The notes: generated by a model not told the origin, from the sequence alone. A stretch of DNA of 64,000 bases from Orientallactaga sibirica (GCA_036365145.1 JAEOAD010000052.1:13453501-13517500), one strand, 5' to 3'; shown: positions 37,801 to 50,135, numbered from the stretch's first letter. A program made the numbers and translations.

Positions 37801-38729
37801 ATGTGACCTCCATCCAGATCATCCACTCTCTGCCTAGGACCACAGTGTTCAGAAGCTAGGAGGAAGTAGGGGGCTGGTGGCCCCTGAAGCAAGTCAGAGC
37901 AGCACAGGGCTTCAGGTCCCTCTTGTCCCATGACCCAACAACCACTGCATCTCCTGTTCCCAGAAGCATCCAGGTGACCTTGTGGAGCCTACACCCCTGG
38001 AACAAAGACATTAACCTCAGAAAGCCTTTAACTTTCCAGGGGCCAGGCAAGGGCTTCCCTGCCTTGGAGGGATGGGGGAGGAGGCTTGGATGGTTCTGGA
38101 GGCATTTTCCAAATGGCTTTCTTCGGGCCCACTGTAACTAGGATTTAGAGGCCCTCTTTAGGCCGCTAACACCCCACATGCCTGGAATGATGTCACTGCA
38201 GTAAGAATCTGTGACACATCAGGATTAGAGAGCCACTCAGCTCCCCACAGTTGCACTGAGACACCTCCCCTGTTCTTCAGATGAAGAGAAATGAAGGAAA
38301 GGCTGGACTTGACTGCTTCCCTGTGCTTGCAGACACCTCATGGAGGGAGGGTAGAGCCAGGACAGAACCCAGTGGGGCCAGTGTTGTGTGATAAGTGTTG
38401 TGCTCATTCCAAACCTGCAGGGTGACCAGCCATGCACAAGGCCCCAGGTTTCTGTAATCTATTTGCGGTATTTAGTCAGTAGAGGAGTTCAGACAACTTG
38501 CTTTCAGTATGCAAGGTTCCGGTCTTTGGTCTCGTATGGCTCACTGCATTACATTAAAAGCCAGCCAAAAGTCCTGATTAGAGCCCTCAAAGACCCTTCT
38601 TCTTTGCACCATAAAAGAAATAAATCCCCCGTAGTCTGGAGCTGGAGGAAGGGATCCTAGTATGTGTAGAGCTCACTCAGGATGTTTGCTTTTTCATTGA
38701 TCCCCTAGCTCACGGCTGGCTCTTGTGCT

Positions 38730-38895
38730 CTGCATTTTGCCTTCATTGCCTCATTATCGAGACGGGCTTGTGAGGAATCGCAAACCCCATTGCCTGGTGC
38801 AGAAACTGTGGCTTAGGCAGCTTAACATTGTCTTCCCTGAGGTCAACGTGCTAGCAATTGGCACAGACACAGTTCAAGCCAGGTCTGTCCAACTC
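38730..38895 (-). mobile_element. MIR fragment
   Basis: Reverse MIR pattern: 'cctcattatcgagacgggct', 'gcagaaactgtggcttaggc' and 'cagttcaagccaggtctgtc'. Confidence 0.7.
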
Positions 38896-38924
38896 CACAG
38901 TGAAACTGTAAACACTCCAAGGTC

Positions 38925-39040
38925 ACTGGATTTGACTTAGGTGACCTGAGTTTAAATCCCAGCTCTACCCCACTTAGGATCCATCTGACCTCAAGCAAGT
39001 CACAACCTCTAATTGAGGATTAAAAACATTTACCTGTTTC
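38925..39040 (+). mobile_element. MIR fragment
   Basis: Forward MIR core: 'cctgagtttaaatcccagct', 'ctctaccccacttaggatcc' and 'ctgacctcaagcaagtcaca'. Confidence 0.75.
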
Positions 39041-39046
39041 ACTTGC

Positions 39047-39285
39047 TGTAGCAGACAGCTTCTTTGGGAATGAACTTCCTGACCAGGCACAGTGATGGAG
39101 GAAGGGATATTTATTGAAGCTTACAGATCCAGGGGAAGTTCCATCATGGTAGAAGAAGCTGGCTCCCTCTTAAAGGACCAGGCAGAGAGAAAAAGCCATG
39201 AGCCCAAAGCACAAAGCCGCACAGCACACATCAGGAACTCCAGGAGGAACTAGGGAATTCCAAACCCACCACCACATCTTAGGAA
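39047..39285 (-). mobile_element. MaLR/ORR1-like LTR, truncated
   Basis: Same subfamily as 13184 and 16842 (TGTAGCAGACAGCTTC start, 'cagatccaggggaagttcca'). The copy stops before the usual CTACCACA end. Confidence 0.78.
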
Positions 39286-40217
39286 TCAGAGGACAGTGTG
39301 AGAACTCGGCAGTCTTCATGAGGCTTTGTGAATGGCAATTGTCACTGTTAGCTCTTTTCCTCTTGCGCAGACGCAGGCGCCTCACTGCTTCAGACGTGTG
39401 GGTTCTCTACAGTCAATCGGCATTGTTTTACTGCAACAGTGCCAGGAGTTCATGCCCAATAGACCCAATTAATCAATAATTAATTAATTGGATAATTACA
39501 CAGGCCCTCAAGGACAAGGGCTAACAAGTGGCCTCTTTGTACCTCCGAGAGCCAACAAACAAGGCCCTCTTGAGACTTCCGAGCCAAAGTCATTCTTACC
39601 TCAGCACCTAGAGCCAGGAGGCCGCTGGAGCCCTGCGTTCTGTTATCCCTTATTGTGATGTACTTGGCTCTGCCAGGATCCAAGCTAATGGGCTAACGTA
39701 ATTGTAATTGCAGTTGGACATAATGGGATACCTTTGAGCCATTCAAAATTAATACCTCCTCCCATTAAATATTGAAAAGGAGGCATACATAGAATGACTG
39801 TCAGGAGTCAGAGGTGTGAATGAACTCTTCCTCAGCCCTCAGCGTAGACGTAATCACAGCCCTCGAAGTGTTTCTTATAACACACCCCACACGGCCCAGA
39901 CCAGAGGAACAGCCCCAGTGCAGACACAGACATGCCCTGCCTGTTGAAGGGCACACCTGGGAAGTGCTGGGTCCCGGCAGATGTTCATTTGACTCCTGGA
40001 GGCCCATCTCTTTTCTACAGCTGTCCATGACGGCTGCAGGAGTTTCTTTGCCTAGGGTCCATCTTGTTCTCCAGCAAGAGCATTCTGACAATGTCTTCAG
40101 GGATTTCTCCAATGCACTCAGAGAAACTGAGGCACAAAAGAGGCTAGTTGCCCAGAGTCACACCATTCTATACCATCACATTGTATCCTACAAAATAAAA
40201 TCAAAACAACTATTTCA

Positions 40218-40510
40218 GGACTTGAATGATATCTCAGTGAGTAAAATGCTTGATTTACAAGCATGAAGACCTGAATTTGATCTGCAGAACCCACATTACA
40301 AAGCTGGTCCCAGTGGCATTTGCAATTTCAGAGCTGGGGAGGTGGAGACAAGAGGATCCCTGGAACTTGCTGGCAAGCCAGTCTAGCTTAATTAAGTGAG
40401 TTCTAGGCCAATAATTGATCCTGTCTCAAATAAAGTGGACAGGTACCTGAGGACGAATTCCCAAAGTTGTCTTCTGGACGTTACATACATGTACACACAC
40501 AGAGAGATAG
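40218..40510 (+). mobile_element. B4-like composite SINE
   Basis: tRNA-like head, 'gacctgaatttgatctgcag', a B1-like middle ('gagacaagaggatccctgga') and a CA-rich end leading into (GATA)n. Confidence 0.8.
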
Positions 40511-40538
40511 GGATCCATAGATGATGATCTTGATGATG

Positions 40539-40539
<1 letters not shown>

Positions 40540-40606
<67 letters not shown>

Positions 40607-40628
40607 TAGATAGATAGATAGATAGATC
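40540..40628. repeat. (GATA)n with internal (GA)n
   Basis: Gata repeats interrupted by a short gagaga stretch near 40595. It follows directly on the 3' end of a B4-like SINE, a usual place for such runs. Confidence 0.93.
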
Positions 40629-40934
40629 ATAGATTTTCGTTTTTTACAAGAAAGAATAGAGACAGTTGATTCTCAAAAGAATCTAGAAGGATTTTAAAAA
40701 AACTGGACTGAAAATTTGAAAACAGAATCTTTCACTTCACCTATTTCTGAATATTTTGCATGTTCTGTCTGTGTCTCTCTCTGAAAAAAAATGCTTCCTA
40801 GGAAGGTAATTCTCAACAGAAGGAGAGGATTTTTAAAAACTGGGCTGAAAATTTAACATTTATTTTGCATGTTGTGTCTTTTGCTAAGTCTTTGCTAAGC
40901 TGGACATTGGGTTATATAATCTGGGTTATATAAT

Positions 40935-41148
40935 TTTTATTTTTATTAGTTTATTTATATTATTAATTTGAGAGAGAGAGAGAGAGAGAATGAGCAAGCC
41001 AGGGCCTCTAGCCACTGCAGACAAACTCACAAACTTCAGATGCATGCACCAACTTGTGCATCTGGCTTTACGTGGGTACTGGGCAATCAAACCTGGTTCC
41101 TTGGCTTTGCTAGCAAGTACCTTAACCTCTAAGCCATCTCTCCAGCCC
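40935..41148 (-). mobile_element. tRNA/ID-type SINE
   Basis: Minus-strand copy with (GA)n and end 'aagccatctctccagccc'. An ID-like fragment (about 41163-41240) follows. Confidence 0.92.
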
Positions 41149-41410
41149 TTATGAAACATTTTTGGGGTGCTGGGTACATAATCCATGGCTTCATCCATGC
41201 CAGGTAAGTGCTCAACCACTGAGCTACATGCACAGCAGGGTTCATATCATCTGCTCAAAGCCCCGCAGGGAGAATACCTCTGGCCCCATTTTACAGATGA
41301 CGACACTGAGACTCTGGGTAGATAGTCTGCAAGTCATGCTTTCTGATGTCAAAGGCCCTGCTCTGTCCACAGCACTATGCCACCTTGTTTTTCAGAGCTC
41401 CCATTTGTCA

Positions 41411-41574
41411 GCCAGGCGTGGTGGCACACGCCTTTAATCCCAGCACTTGGGAGGCAGAGGTAGGAGGATCGCTGTGAGTTTGAGGCCACCCTGAGACTAC
41501 ATAGTGAATTCCAGGTCAGCCTGAGCTAGAGCGAGACCCTACCTCAAAAAAACAAAACAAAACAAAAAAAAAGT
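41411..41574 (+). mobile_element. B1-like SINE, young
   Basis: Near-consensus copy from 'gccaggcgtggtggcacacg' to 'gcgagaccctacctc' plus an A-rich tail. Confidence 0.95.
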
Positions 41575-42609
41575 TCCCGCTTCTCTGGGGTCCTTCACCA
41601 AGCCTAGCACTCAGGCCCTCCCCAAGGTGGAAAAAGATAGCGTTCTCCTTTCCTCCCTCACTGCCTTTTTAATATGACATTTTTCTGTTATAAAAGTACT
41701 CCCCGTTCACTGCAAGACATTAGAAAAAACACAGTAAAATATGAATAAGAAAAATAAAATTGCCCACAAACCTACCCACCAAAAAATAATACCTATTACC
41801 AGGTTGGCACATTTCCTTCCAGGCAGGTACATAAAAGACGTGAACACAGAGACAGAGAAAAGGTCATAGAAATATGGTATCAAGCCATATAAACCTGCAG
41901 TATCTTCTCCTTTATTTACTTTTCTATGTTCATATGCCCATGTTATTCCTCATAAATGTGCTTTTAATAGTTGTATACCCTGTTTATTTTATAGTCGTTG
42001 CTCTAGTTATCAAAATTCATAGATGTCCATTGAAAAATAAACACCTTAAAAAGAAAAAATCTAATAAGAAAAATCAAATATCTGTAACTCCATAACCTTA
42101 CCATCCAGGGATCCCAAGGTTACTAATATATATATACATCTATATAATCTTCACGTTTTTTAAAATGAAACATGGATATCCCTAGCTGGGTTTCCCCTGC
42201 CTGTGCTCTGCCCTCAGAAAGAAAGACAGAAGGCTATGTTTTCCTCAAAGACCCTGCTCTTTAAGCCTCCTGAATGATCAGGAATTCAACATTTCTTAAG
42301 CTTCCCAAGCTGCAAGTCCTTTCCAGCATCACATTTTATTTGCTTTTTACCCAAAATTCTGCATCTGGCCAGCTTCTTGCTGCTCTGGGCTGATTTTTCA
42401 CTAGGCTATTTATAGTTCGAGAGTGGGTGTTTGTTTTTCCAGGTGAATTAGAAGATGGTGAGCAGACACTGGACTTTGCCATGCATCAGTATTCTCAGCT
42501 AAAGTTCCTAGGATGCTGTGCTGAAATCAGAGAGCGCCTTCAGGTGCAGGTTCAGGGCCAGAGTCACCTCTCGGTGGCATCTTAGGTCAGGAGGAGCCTT
42601 GATCCATGT

Positions 42610-42935
42610 GTCAGTTACTCTCCTCACTGGTGTGACAGAACACCTGACAGGGGGCGGGCATAAGAGCGGAAGGATATGTTTGGCTCAGTTTCCTGGAGGG
42701 GAAGGCAGGGAGGCGGTCCTGCAGAGGGAAGGAGCTGCTGTCCAGGGTGGTGGCAGGGTCATGCAGCGGCTTGCTCACCTCTCTGTGGGTTAGGAAGCAG
42801 AGAGCCCAAGCCAGAAGTGGAGCCAGCCTAAAACTGTCAAGCCCTACCCCTATGGCCTCACATCAGCCAACATGTCCCATGTCCAGAAGATTTTCTCAGC
42901 CATTCAAAACAGTGCCATCAGCCAGGGATTGTGCA
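42610..42935 (-). mobile_element. Rodent LTR-like repeat (MaLR/URR1 group uncertain)
   Basis: 'agttactctcctcactggtg', 'gacagaacacctgacagggg' and 'ggcagggtcatgcagcggct' place it in the same broad group as 53012. Ends beside the 38-bp duplication. Confidence 0.55.
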
Positions 42936-42945
42936 GAGAAACCTG

Positions 42946-43013
42946 CATCTAAACCACACCAACCTACATCCAGAGAAAACCCACATCTAAACCACACCAA
43001 CCTACATCCAGAG
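42946..43013. repeat. 38-bp tandem duplication beside the 47-bp minisatellite
   Basis: The stretch starting 'catctaaaccacaccaacct' at 42946 recurs at 42984 and runs through 'acatccagag' both times, a period of 38. It lies only 50 bp upstream of the 47/48-bp array. Confidence 0.9.
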
Positions 43014-43064
43014 CTTTTTTGAATGCCCTGGTAACAATTCTAAGTCAATCCTCCATCCTCTGTT

Positions 43065-43311
43065 CCCAGTACAACTCCCAACACGAGGGCGTACCCTGCA
43101 TACCTGCCATGTCCCAGTACAACTCCCAACACGAGGGGGTACCCTGCATACCTGCCATGCCCCAAGCAACCCCCAACACGAGGGGGTACCCTGCATACCT
43201 GCCATGCCCCAAGCAACCCCCAACACGAGGGGGTACCCTGCATACCTGCCATGCCCCAAGCAACCCCCAACACGAGGGCGTACCCTGCATACCTGCCATG
43301 CCCCAAGCAAG
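43065..43311. repeat. 47/48-bp minisatellite, five copies plus a partial one
   Basis: Units start at 43065, 43113 (48 bp each, beginning cccagtacaactcccaac), then 43161, 43208 and 43255 (47 bp each, beginning cccaagcaacccccaac), followed by a partial unit. All share 'gtaccctgcatacctgccat'. The change from 48 to 47 bp shifts the frame between units, so the open frames across it are not evidence of a gene. Confidence 0.95.
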
Positions 43312-44435
43312 CTCATCTTTGCACATCTCTGTCTGCTCAAATGGGTTTCCCTCTGTCGACACAAAATGCATTCTGGAACACCCATCTTTGTTCTTGTCTC
43401 TACTACTGGAATTCCCTCTGCACTCAGAAATATGAATAAAGATGGAAGTTGCTCCCCCTAAGCACTTCCTACATTTAGGGTTGCTGCCTGTAGCCTGGAC
43501 AGTATTTGATGCTACTGAATCTTTCAGCTTAAATTCCACTGTGATGTTTTTTATAGGCTCAAAAGATTGTTCCAAAGCTGCCACAAGGTATGCCTAGCAA
43601 ACCCGGGGCACATTCTAGACGTAAAATTGCAGCAATTACCTCTAGGGGAGGGAAGGGCCGTGAGTGAAATAATAGCATTAGGCTTGGCCACAATGCCGCT
43701 CCTGCTTTACATATGGGACTTTAATTAATAAAATGACAAACACTGGTACCACATAATTGGAAAGTCTATCAGGACCCACGGAGAGGCAAGGAAAAAGGCC
43801 CTTGTGAAAGGGCCAGCTGGAGCCAGGAAATATAATTGCTGGTGGCGTGCTCCTGGTGGTGTCGCTTTCCACTTGTCTCTCTTGCTGTCTGCATGCAAAA
43901 GAGTTTATTAGTCAAAAGCTGCCTTTTATAACGTATATCTAATAGGGCACATCCAGAAGAATCAAAAATTTTGTTGTTACTAGGCTTGAACAGGTGTTAT
44001 TTTTTCTGTAAATGTAATTCCAGATTGGTGCACACATGCACACACACGACTGCTAATAGGCTGGCAGTGGGTGGGAATGATTTAAAATCTACTCTCTCAC
44101 TAACTCTTCAAATATGAAAGAAGCTCACAGATCTGATCTTGTTCAAAAATTCAAATGTGAATTCTGCTTCAGTCCAGCTGGGATGGAACTGAAGTCCTGC
44201 CTTTATAGAAAGCTTCTGGGTGATGTCAGTACTATCGCCCCACATTTATGCAACAAGGATCTAGAAAGTCTTTACCTAGGCCCCCAAAGCCTGAGAGGTT
44301 ACCACAGTATGTCACACGCACACAAAAGTACAGGTGTGGTAGAGCAGGGAGCAGTGTGGGCTCCAGGAAGGAAGGGTGTGGCAGAGTAAAGCTGCTTACT
44401 TCGTAACAGCCAGGAAGCAAAGACTAGTAAAAGGA

Positions 44436-44629
44436 CAGCTGGAGAGATGGCTTAGCAGTTAAGGCACTTGACTGAAAAGCCAAAGGACCCAGGTTTGATT
44501 CCCCAGGACCCACATAAGCCAGATACACAAGATGGTACATGCATCTGGGGTTCATTTGCAGTGGCTGGAGGTCCTGGCGTGCTCATTCTCACTCTCCTTC
44601 TCTCTGTGTGCACCTCTTTCTCTTTCATG

Positions 44630-44672
<43 letters not shown>

Positions 44673-44680
44673 ATTTAAAA
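44436..44680 (+). mobile_element. tRNA/ID-type SINE
   Basis: Complete copy with (AAAT)n tail (44630-44672). Flanks gactagtaaaagga and gattagtaaaagga are the target-site duplication. Confidence 0.95.
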
Positions 44681-44721
44681 GATTAGTAAAAGGAAGAAGC
44701 TCAGGAAAGATGTCCTCAGTA

Positions 44722-44925
44722 ACGTGCTTCCTCTGACCAGGTCACACCTCCCACTCTCCTTCACCTCCCTCACACCACACCTCCCTCAAGGAATGAATGT
44801 ATTGATTAGCTTAGAGCGCGCACAACCAAATTACCTCCCAGAGATTAGATCCACTAGCCGGGGGCTCAGCCTTCAACGCATGAGCCTTTTGAAGGGGACA
44901 CTTCATGTTCAAATCACAACAGGCT
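44722..44925 (-). mobile_element. LTR-like repeat fragment
   Basis: Resembles the end part of a rodent MaLR/MER-type LTR: 'gagattagatccactagccg', 'catgagccttttgaagggga' and 'catgttcaaatcacaaca'. Family uncertain. Confidence 0.45.
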
Positions 44926-45134
44926 AGAATGAAACCTAAACGCTGCCGAGATGTTGTGGGTTTAAAATAAGACAGCCTCAGTGTGAGTGCCTAGTACAGC
45001 TTTCTGGCATTCAGGAGTCAAATAGAAAATGACTTCATATGCCACCCAGACATAAATAGATATTCAGATCCAATTCCAGGAGTGTTTTGTGTCTCATGGG
45101 CACTGGGACCACGCAGTCACCATCGAGCTGCATG

Positions 45135-45505
45135 AAGCCGGGGCAATAGCTCAGCAGATAGTGCACGTGCGTGCAAACGCGAGGACCTGAGTTCAGGTTC
45201 TCAGTGCCCAGGTCAAAGCTGCTCGTGGTGGCATGCACCTGTGATCCCAGAGTTGGGGAGGCAGAGACAGGAGGACCCCTAGGGCTTTCCGCCTGGCCAC
45301 ACTGGCTGAACCAGTGAGCTCTCGGTTCAGTGAAAGCTCTTGTCTCAAAAGGGAAGGTGAAAGCCAGTGAGGAAGACACTCAGCATCAACATCTGGTCTC
45401 TCGACATGCACACCTATGCACACGTGCCTGCACACCCACAACACCCACACCCACACACTCATGTATCACACACACACATATGTATCATGCCTATCACACG
45501 CACAT
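45135..45505 (+). mobile_element. B4-like composite SINE
   Basis: tRNA-like head 'caatagctcagcagatagtg', B1-like middle 'ggcagagacaggaggacccc', 'gttcagtgaaagctcttgtc', then a long CA-rich tail and poly-A to about 45528. Confidence 0.85.
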
Positions 45506-45714
45506 ACACAAAAAAAAAAAAAAAAAGCTCAAGCTGGGTACACACAGCATAGCTACATATTGTAGAATGACATCAGAGGGGCTCTTTAGGGCTAGAGGAG
45601 GGAAATGGAAGACGCTGGAAGGTACTTCGGCCTGCAGTTTGCATAGGAGCCACTTTCAGACACAAGTAACTAAAAGGAAATGCTCGGTGAGTCTTGACAT
45701 TAGTCCTCCAGCTC

Positions 45715-45877
45715 TTATTTTTAAATATTTTATTTGTTCCTTATTTACAAGCAGGAGGATTGAGAATGGGTGCAGCAGGGACTCTTGCTCCTGCATGGGT
45801 CCTGGGGAAGGAGACTCAGGCTATCAGGCTTTGCAAGCAAGTAAACCACTAACCACGGAGCCATCGCTCCAGCCCCC
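45715..45877 (-). mobile_element. tRNA/ID-type SINE, internally deleted
   Basis: Minus-strand copy shorter than the others (about 160 bp). Flanks ccagctcttatt and ccagttcttata look like a decayed target duplication. Confidence 0.85.
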
Positions 45878-46224
45878 ACCAGTTCTTATAATTAAGAACC
45901 TGGTGAGAGCCTTAGCCTGAAGGTTCAAGAGGAGAGTTCTGGCTCAGGTTATTCTGCCCCCCCCTCAGTCCTGGGGGGGGGTCTCACTCCCTGGGTTGTT
46001 CTCAGTCTTTGCCTGGAGATACAGCAGCCCCATGAAGGGCCCCTGCTGACGACAGCATCCTCCCCTGCAGGAGAATCACCCTGCTATGCCCTGGTGAAAG
46101 CACACTAAAGCCATTTCTTCATGATTAAGAGTCACTCCTTACTACAAGTCCAAGTTGAAAATGGACCCCTTACTGGGAGGACCTGACTCCTGCCTGCTCT
46201 AAGTAATCCTGTCTCTGCAGTGGT

Positions 46225-46372
46225 CTCAGCCCAGGCTGTTCTTCAGAATCACCTAGAGGGATTTTTAAAGCCTGCCGGTGCCCAGAATCTAGCAAGTCTG
46301 CTTAAATCAGCATCTCTGCGATGGCATTCTGGAAACTTCCTACATGACACAGTTTGCAGCAACACAGGTTGG
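46225..46372 (+). mobile_element. MER5A-like (hAT-Charlie) fragment
   Basis: Typical MER5 order: 'ttcagaatcacctagaggga', 'tttttaaagcctgccggtgc', 'ttaaatcagcatctctgcga'. Confidence 0.72.
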
Positions 46373-46644
46373 AAGCCGCTGGCTTCCTGCCCCGTCACAG
46401 TACCATCATCTCGAGGCTTCAGAGCTACCTTGGAAGGTGGACAGGGAAGGTGTAGCTGTGGTCAGAAGGAAGAAGAGGCTAGAGGAGGTAGGCAGGAGGC
46501 TTGAGGTTGCTCAGTTAATGCACTTTAATCACGGAGCACAGAGCCACAGTCGACAAGCCAGGAGGGGAGAATGGTGTGAAAAATCCTTGGGGATTTGGTT
46601 CTGATGCAAAGGGTAACCGCTCCCAGTGCATTCTATAAAGGGAG

Positions 46645-46870
46645 CGGATGAGTCACCGATGTGTGCATGTGTGTGTGCACATGCATGTTCCCATGCACAC
46701 ATATGTGGAGAGCAGAGGAGAATGTTGGGGCTCTTCCTCTTTCACTCATCTGCATGTTTTCTTGAGACAGAGTCTCGCACTGAACAGGGAACTGCTGTTT
46801 CCTCTGTCAGACTGGCTCACAGTGAGGCCCAGCCATTCTCTGGTCTCCACTCCCCACAGGACTGGAGGTG
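46645..46870 (-). mobile_element. B4-like SINE fragment
   Basis: TG/CA-rich start, 'tgtggagagcagaggagaat' and 'cttgagacagagtctcgcac'. The tRNA-like end is missing. Confidence 0.65.
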
Positions 46871-47689
46871 CAGACTTGTGTGGCCTCACCCAGTCGTTCA
46901 CCTGCGTGCTGGGAAATCCACCTCGGGGCACATTAGGCTCTCCCGGGCCTTCACGGCTTGTGCAGCCACCTCCGTAGTCGTGGAAAATCCCTTTCTTTAA
47001 TTCTCCTATTTATCCATAGCTCTCAACAACTGGAACCAGTGGCTGCCGTGACCCGAGCCACGACAGTATCAAGTGGTTTGCTTGGTCGTGTGTCTTTTGT
47101 CTTGATTATGAAGTAGCTCCGTAGTACACTTAGTATATGTTTAAATTCTCGCTTTCTGGCTAGATATAAGCACCCCAAAGGGCAGGGAAGATATGTGTAC
47201 AGTGAATCACAAAGCAGGCACGCCATAAATAGGGAGGAGTGAATAACTGATCATCTCTCAGCTTCTTATGAGGCTCCTCCGTCCTCTTTTCTCTCTTTCT
47301 CTCTCATCCTCTTCCCTGCCCTGATTAACCTACAATACAGTGCGAGTGCATGAAGAAGCCTCAGCAGGCCCCTGGTATGGGGGCCCAGCCTAGGCATGGC
47401 AGGCAGAGCCAGGTGTCCCTGACAAGTTCACGTCGCTAGCCACCTCTACCTCAAACCCAAACCTTCCTAAGAGCAGTACAGGCAGTGGAGAATATAGCTA
47501 GGGGGTAGGGAGCTGAGAATCTTGTCTTACCTGAGACCTGACCCTAGCATACAGAAAAGTCTGAAGGAACTCCACAGGGTGGAAAGTTGATTAATATTCC
47601 AGACGATCCCTAGCAAAGACAAGATGGCCGCCTATGTCTGTGTGGACCTTCCTGCTCATTCTGACATTGGGGCCCACCATGCGCCCTCT

Positions 47690-47872
47690 TTTTTTGTTTG
47701 TTTGTTTGTTTGGTTGGTTGGTTGGGTTTTTTTTGGTTTGTTTGTTTTTGTTTTTTTCAAAGTAGGGTCTCACTCTAGCTCAGGCTGACCTGGAATTCAC
47801 TAAGTAGTTTCAGTGTGGCCTCGAACTGACAGTGATCCTCCTACCTCTGCCTCCCGAGTGCTGGGATTAAAG
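47690..47872 (-). mobile_element. B1-like SINE with (TTTG)n tail
   Basis: Minus-strand copy; long T/G tail, then 'aggctgacctggaattcact' and 'cccgagtgctgggattaaag'. Confidence 0.93.
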
Positions 47873-49780
47873 TTGATGGTCAGTGAATGCAGGATACTTA
47901 AGATGGGTTCTGCCTTGAACTTGGGTCCGAGGGGAATGGAACACGGGAGGGAAAACACCCCCACAGCTGCAAAGTCACTTTGAGAGTGGCCGTAAGAAAG
48001 GCTTCCTGAAGAGGAAGTGGATTTCCTTTATTTAAGGAAGAAGGAAAGGGCAGGTAGAGTGGATGGGAACATAAAAAGCACACGAGCAGAAAGCTGCAAG
48101 GCAGGTGCCCAGTGACCTGTTGTGAGGGACTCCAGGGAGCTCTGTGCACTGACCTGTGTGGGCTGCTGGGTGAACACTAGGGCAGGCCCCACCACCGACC
48201 TGACACTCTTCAGATGAAGAAACAATGGCTCATATAGTGATCTGAATGCCCGCCCAGCCAAGGACACCCTGTCCAGCTTCAGGTCACAGCACCTTTCCTC
48301 CACGCCCGCAGCCACCATAGTTGATCTTGTGGACAGTCTGAAATCAGGGACAGGGTTTGGTCAGTTCAGTAACCTCTCTGGCTCTCCACCAGCCTCTCCT
48401 CTTCTTCTGTCATGGTGGTGACCTCTGACCCTTTGGGGCTTTAAACACGGGCAGAGAGAGGTAGGAGAAGTGAGAAGGGTTTCTCTTGCCTGGGACTGTT
48501 GAGGCAAGCTGGCTTTGGTGTTCTTCGAATGTGGCAGTGTCTAAGGCCACCTGCTTCTCAAAGAGACACTTCTGTGGTCCCCTGGGGGTCTGCTTTCTCC
48601 TCGCCACTTCCACTGTGGCTGGGAGGTGTTCATCCAGCGTAGAGCACATGTACAAGTGGTCAGTCACTCCCTCGTCCCTCACTGTCGGGCCTCTCAAGAT
48701 ACCAGAAGTTCTACCATCAGTTCGCCTCTCTGGACAGCCATCTTGGACACAATCTGAAATGATCCCACATAGCTGCCTAACATGTGGCTCACTCTACCCT
48801 GTGACGATATTTACATGTATATATTTGTGAACTCTGCAAGCTCAGGCCATCCAGTACACAGTACAGCCGCTCGCCTTGTTCTGCCATCAGAATAACCTTA
48901 GGTTTCTGCATAGAAGACAGTCCGTTGTGCTCCCCAGCCTACAGTGAATAAAGATTGAGTGTTTAACAGATGATAATATGGCCATCTCTCTCTGCTTTGG
49001 GTGAAAAGGGAACCTCCCTCACTTCTCAGCACAATGGTGAGCTAGAATTCATGACATGCTAAAATCAGCTCCAACAACTCTTCATCAACTGTAAACCCAC
49101 CTTTTAATGCCCAGTATGGGAGCAGGGTTGAGAAGTGCATAACCTGTTTTTGCCCACTTTTCTTGACTATCCTGCATCTCTGGGCTTTCACACTTTCCTC
49201 TGACATGTACCGTCTACTGCTTCAGGGCCTCAACCAAAATTCTTTCTTAAGTTTTTGTTACATTATTTATTATTTCATTTTGTGAGCGCTATAGCCCTGT
49301 GTGATAGATTAAACAATTCCCATCTTAGTAAATAGAAAGCTGGGCCTCAAAAAGATTAAGTAACTTCACCAAAGGGGCAATAACATGTTTGGAATCTTGC
49401 TATCTCTGATCCTGGAGCTCTTAGATCATTCTAGAAGTGCAGAAGTGTGTGACTCAGCCTAAGTGCTTGATCAATATTCATTGAATGACTAAAACTTCCA
49501 TTTCCTCCTTCAGATGACAGAGAAGTGTGACTGCCTTCATTCCTCAGTGGGAAATGAGAAACCACGGAAGGCTGTCGAGCTTTGAGTCACAGATGGTCAC
49601 CATAAACAGGAACATGTGAGAGAGGTGCACAAGAGAATTCAGGAGGGAGGCAGAAAGGAAAAGGAGCCGTGGAAATAGTTAGTTCAGACAGTATGTTGTA
49701 AACGACACAGTGAGACTTCTGTGGCACAGGGAAATAAAGCAGTGAGGAGAGAAGCGAGGTTGAAAACAATTTAAAGAAAT

Positions 49781-49855
49781 GGGGACATAGCTCAATAGTA
49801 GAGAGCTTGCCTAGTATGTAAAAGGCCCTAGGTTTGGTCCCCAGAACATAAAAGG
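49781..49855 (+). mobile_element. ID-like SINE
   Basis: 'ggggacatagctcaatagta' and 'ctaggtttggtccccagaac' match the ID/BC1-type tRNA-Ala-derived core. It runs into the (GGAAA)n repeat. Confidence 0.8.
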
Positions 49856-49932
49856 AAGAGAAGGAAAGGAAAGGAAAGGAAAGGAAAGGAAAGGAAAGGA
49901 AAGGAAAGGAAAGGAAAGGAAAGGAAAGGAGA
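49855..49932. repeat. (GGAAA)n pentanucleotide repeat
   Basis: Clean ggaaa repeats, about 14 units, grown from the tail of an ID-like SINE at 49781-49855. Purine-only on the + strand, giving Phe/Leu/Ser-rich artefact frames on the - strand. Confidence 0.95.
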
Positions 49933-49980
49933 GAAGATGAGGAAAAGGAAGGGAGAAAGAGAAGAGGAAAAAGAAAGAAA

Positions 49981-50135
49981 CCCATCATGGTGGCGCACAC
50001 CTTTAATCCCAACACTTGGGAGGCAGAGGTAGGAGTCTTGTGAGTTCAAGGCCAGCCTGGGACGTCAGAGTGAGTTCCAGGTCAGCCTGGGCTAGAATGA
50101 GACCCTGCTCTGAAAAATAAAATAAAAGTTTTTAA
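49981..50135 (+). mobile_element. B1-like SINE
   Basis: 'catcatggtggcgcacacct' through 'ctagaatgagaccctgctct' with an (AAAAT)n tail; a tRNA-type SINE follows at 50153. Confidence 0.93.

Noticed and set aside
43019..43584. Protein-coding gene over the 47/48-bp repeat (138-codon + frame, 179-codon - frame)
   Set aside because: The frames only stay open because the units lack stops, and the unit length change from 48 to 47 shifts the frame. No domain is recognisable.
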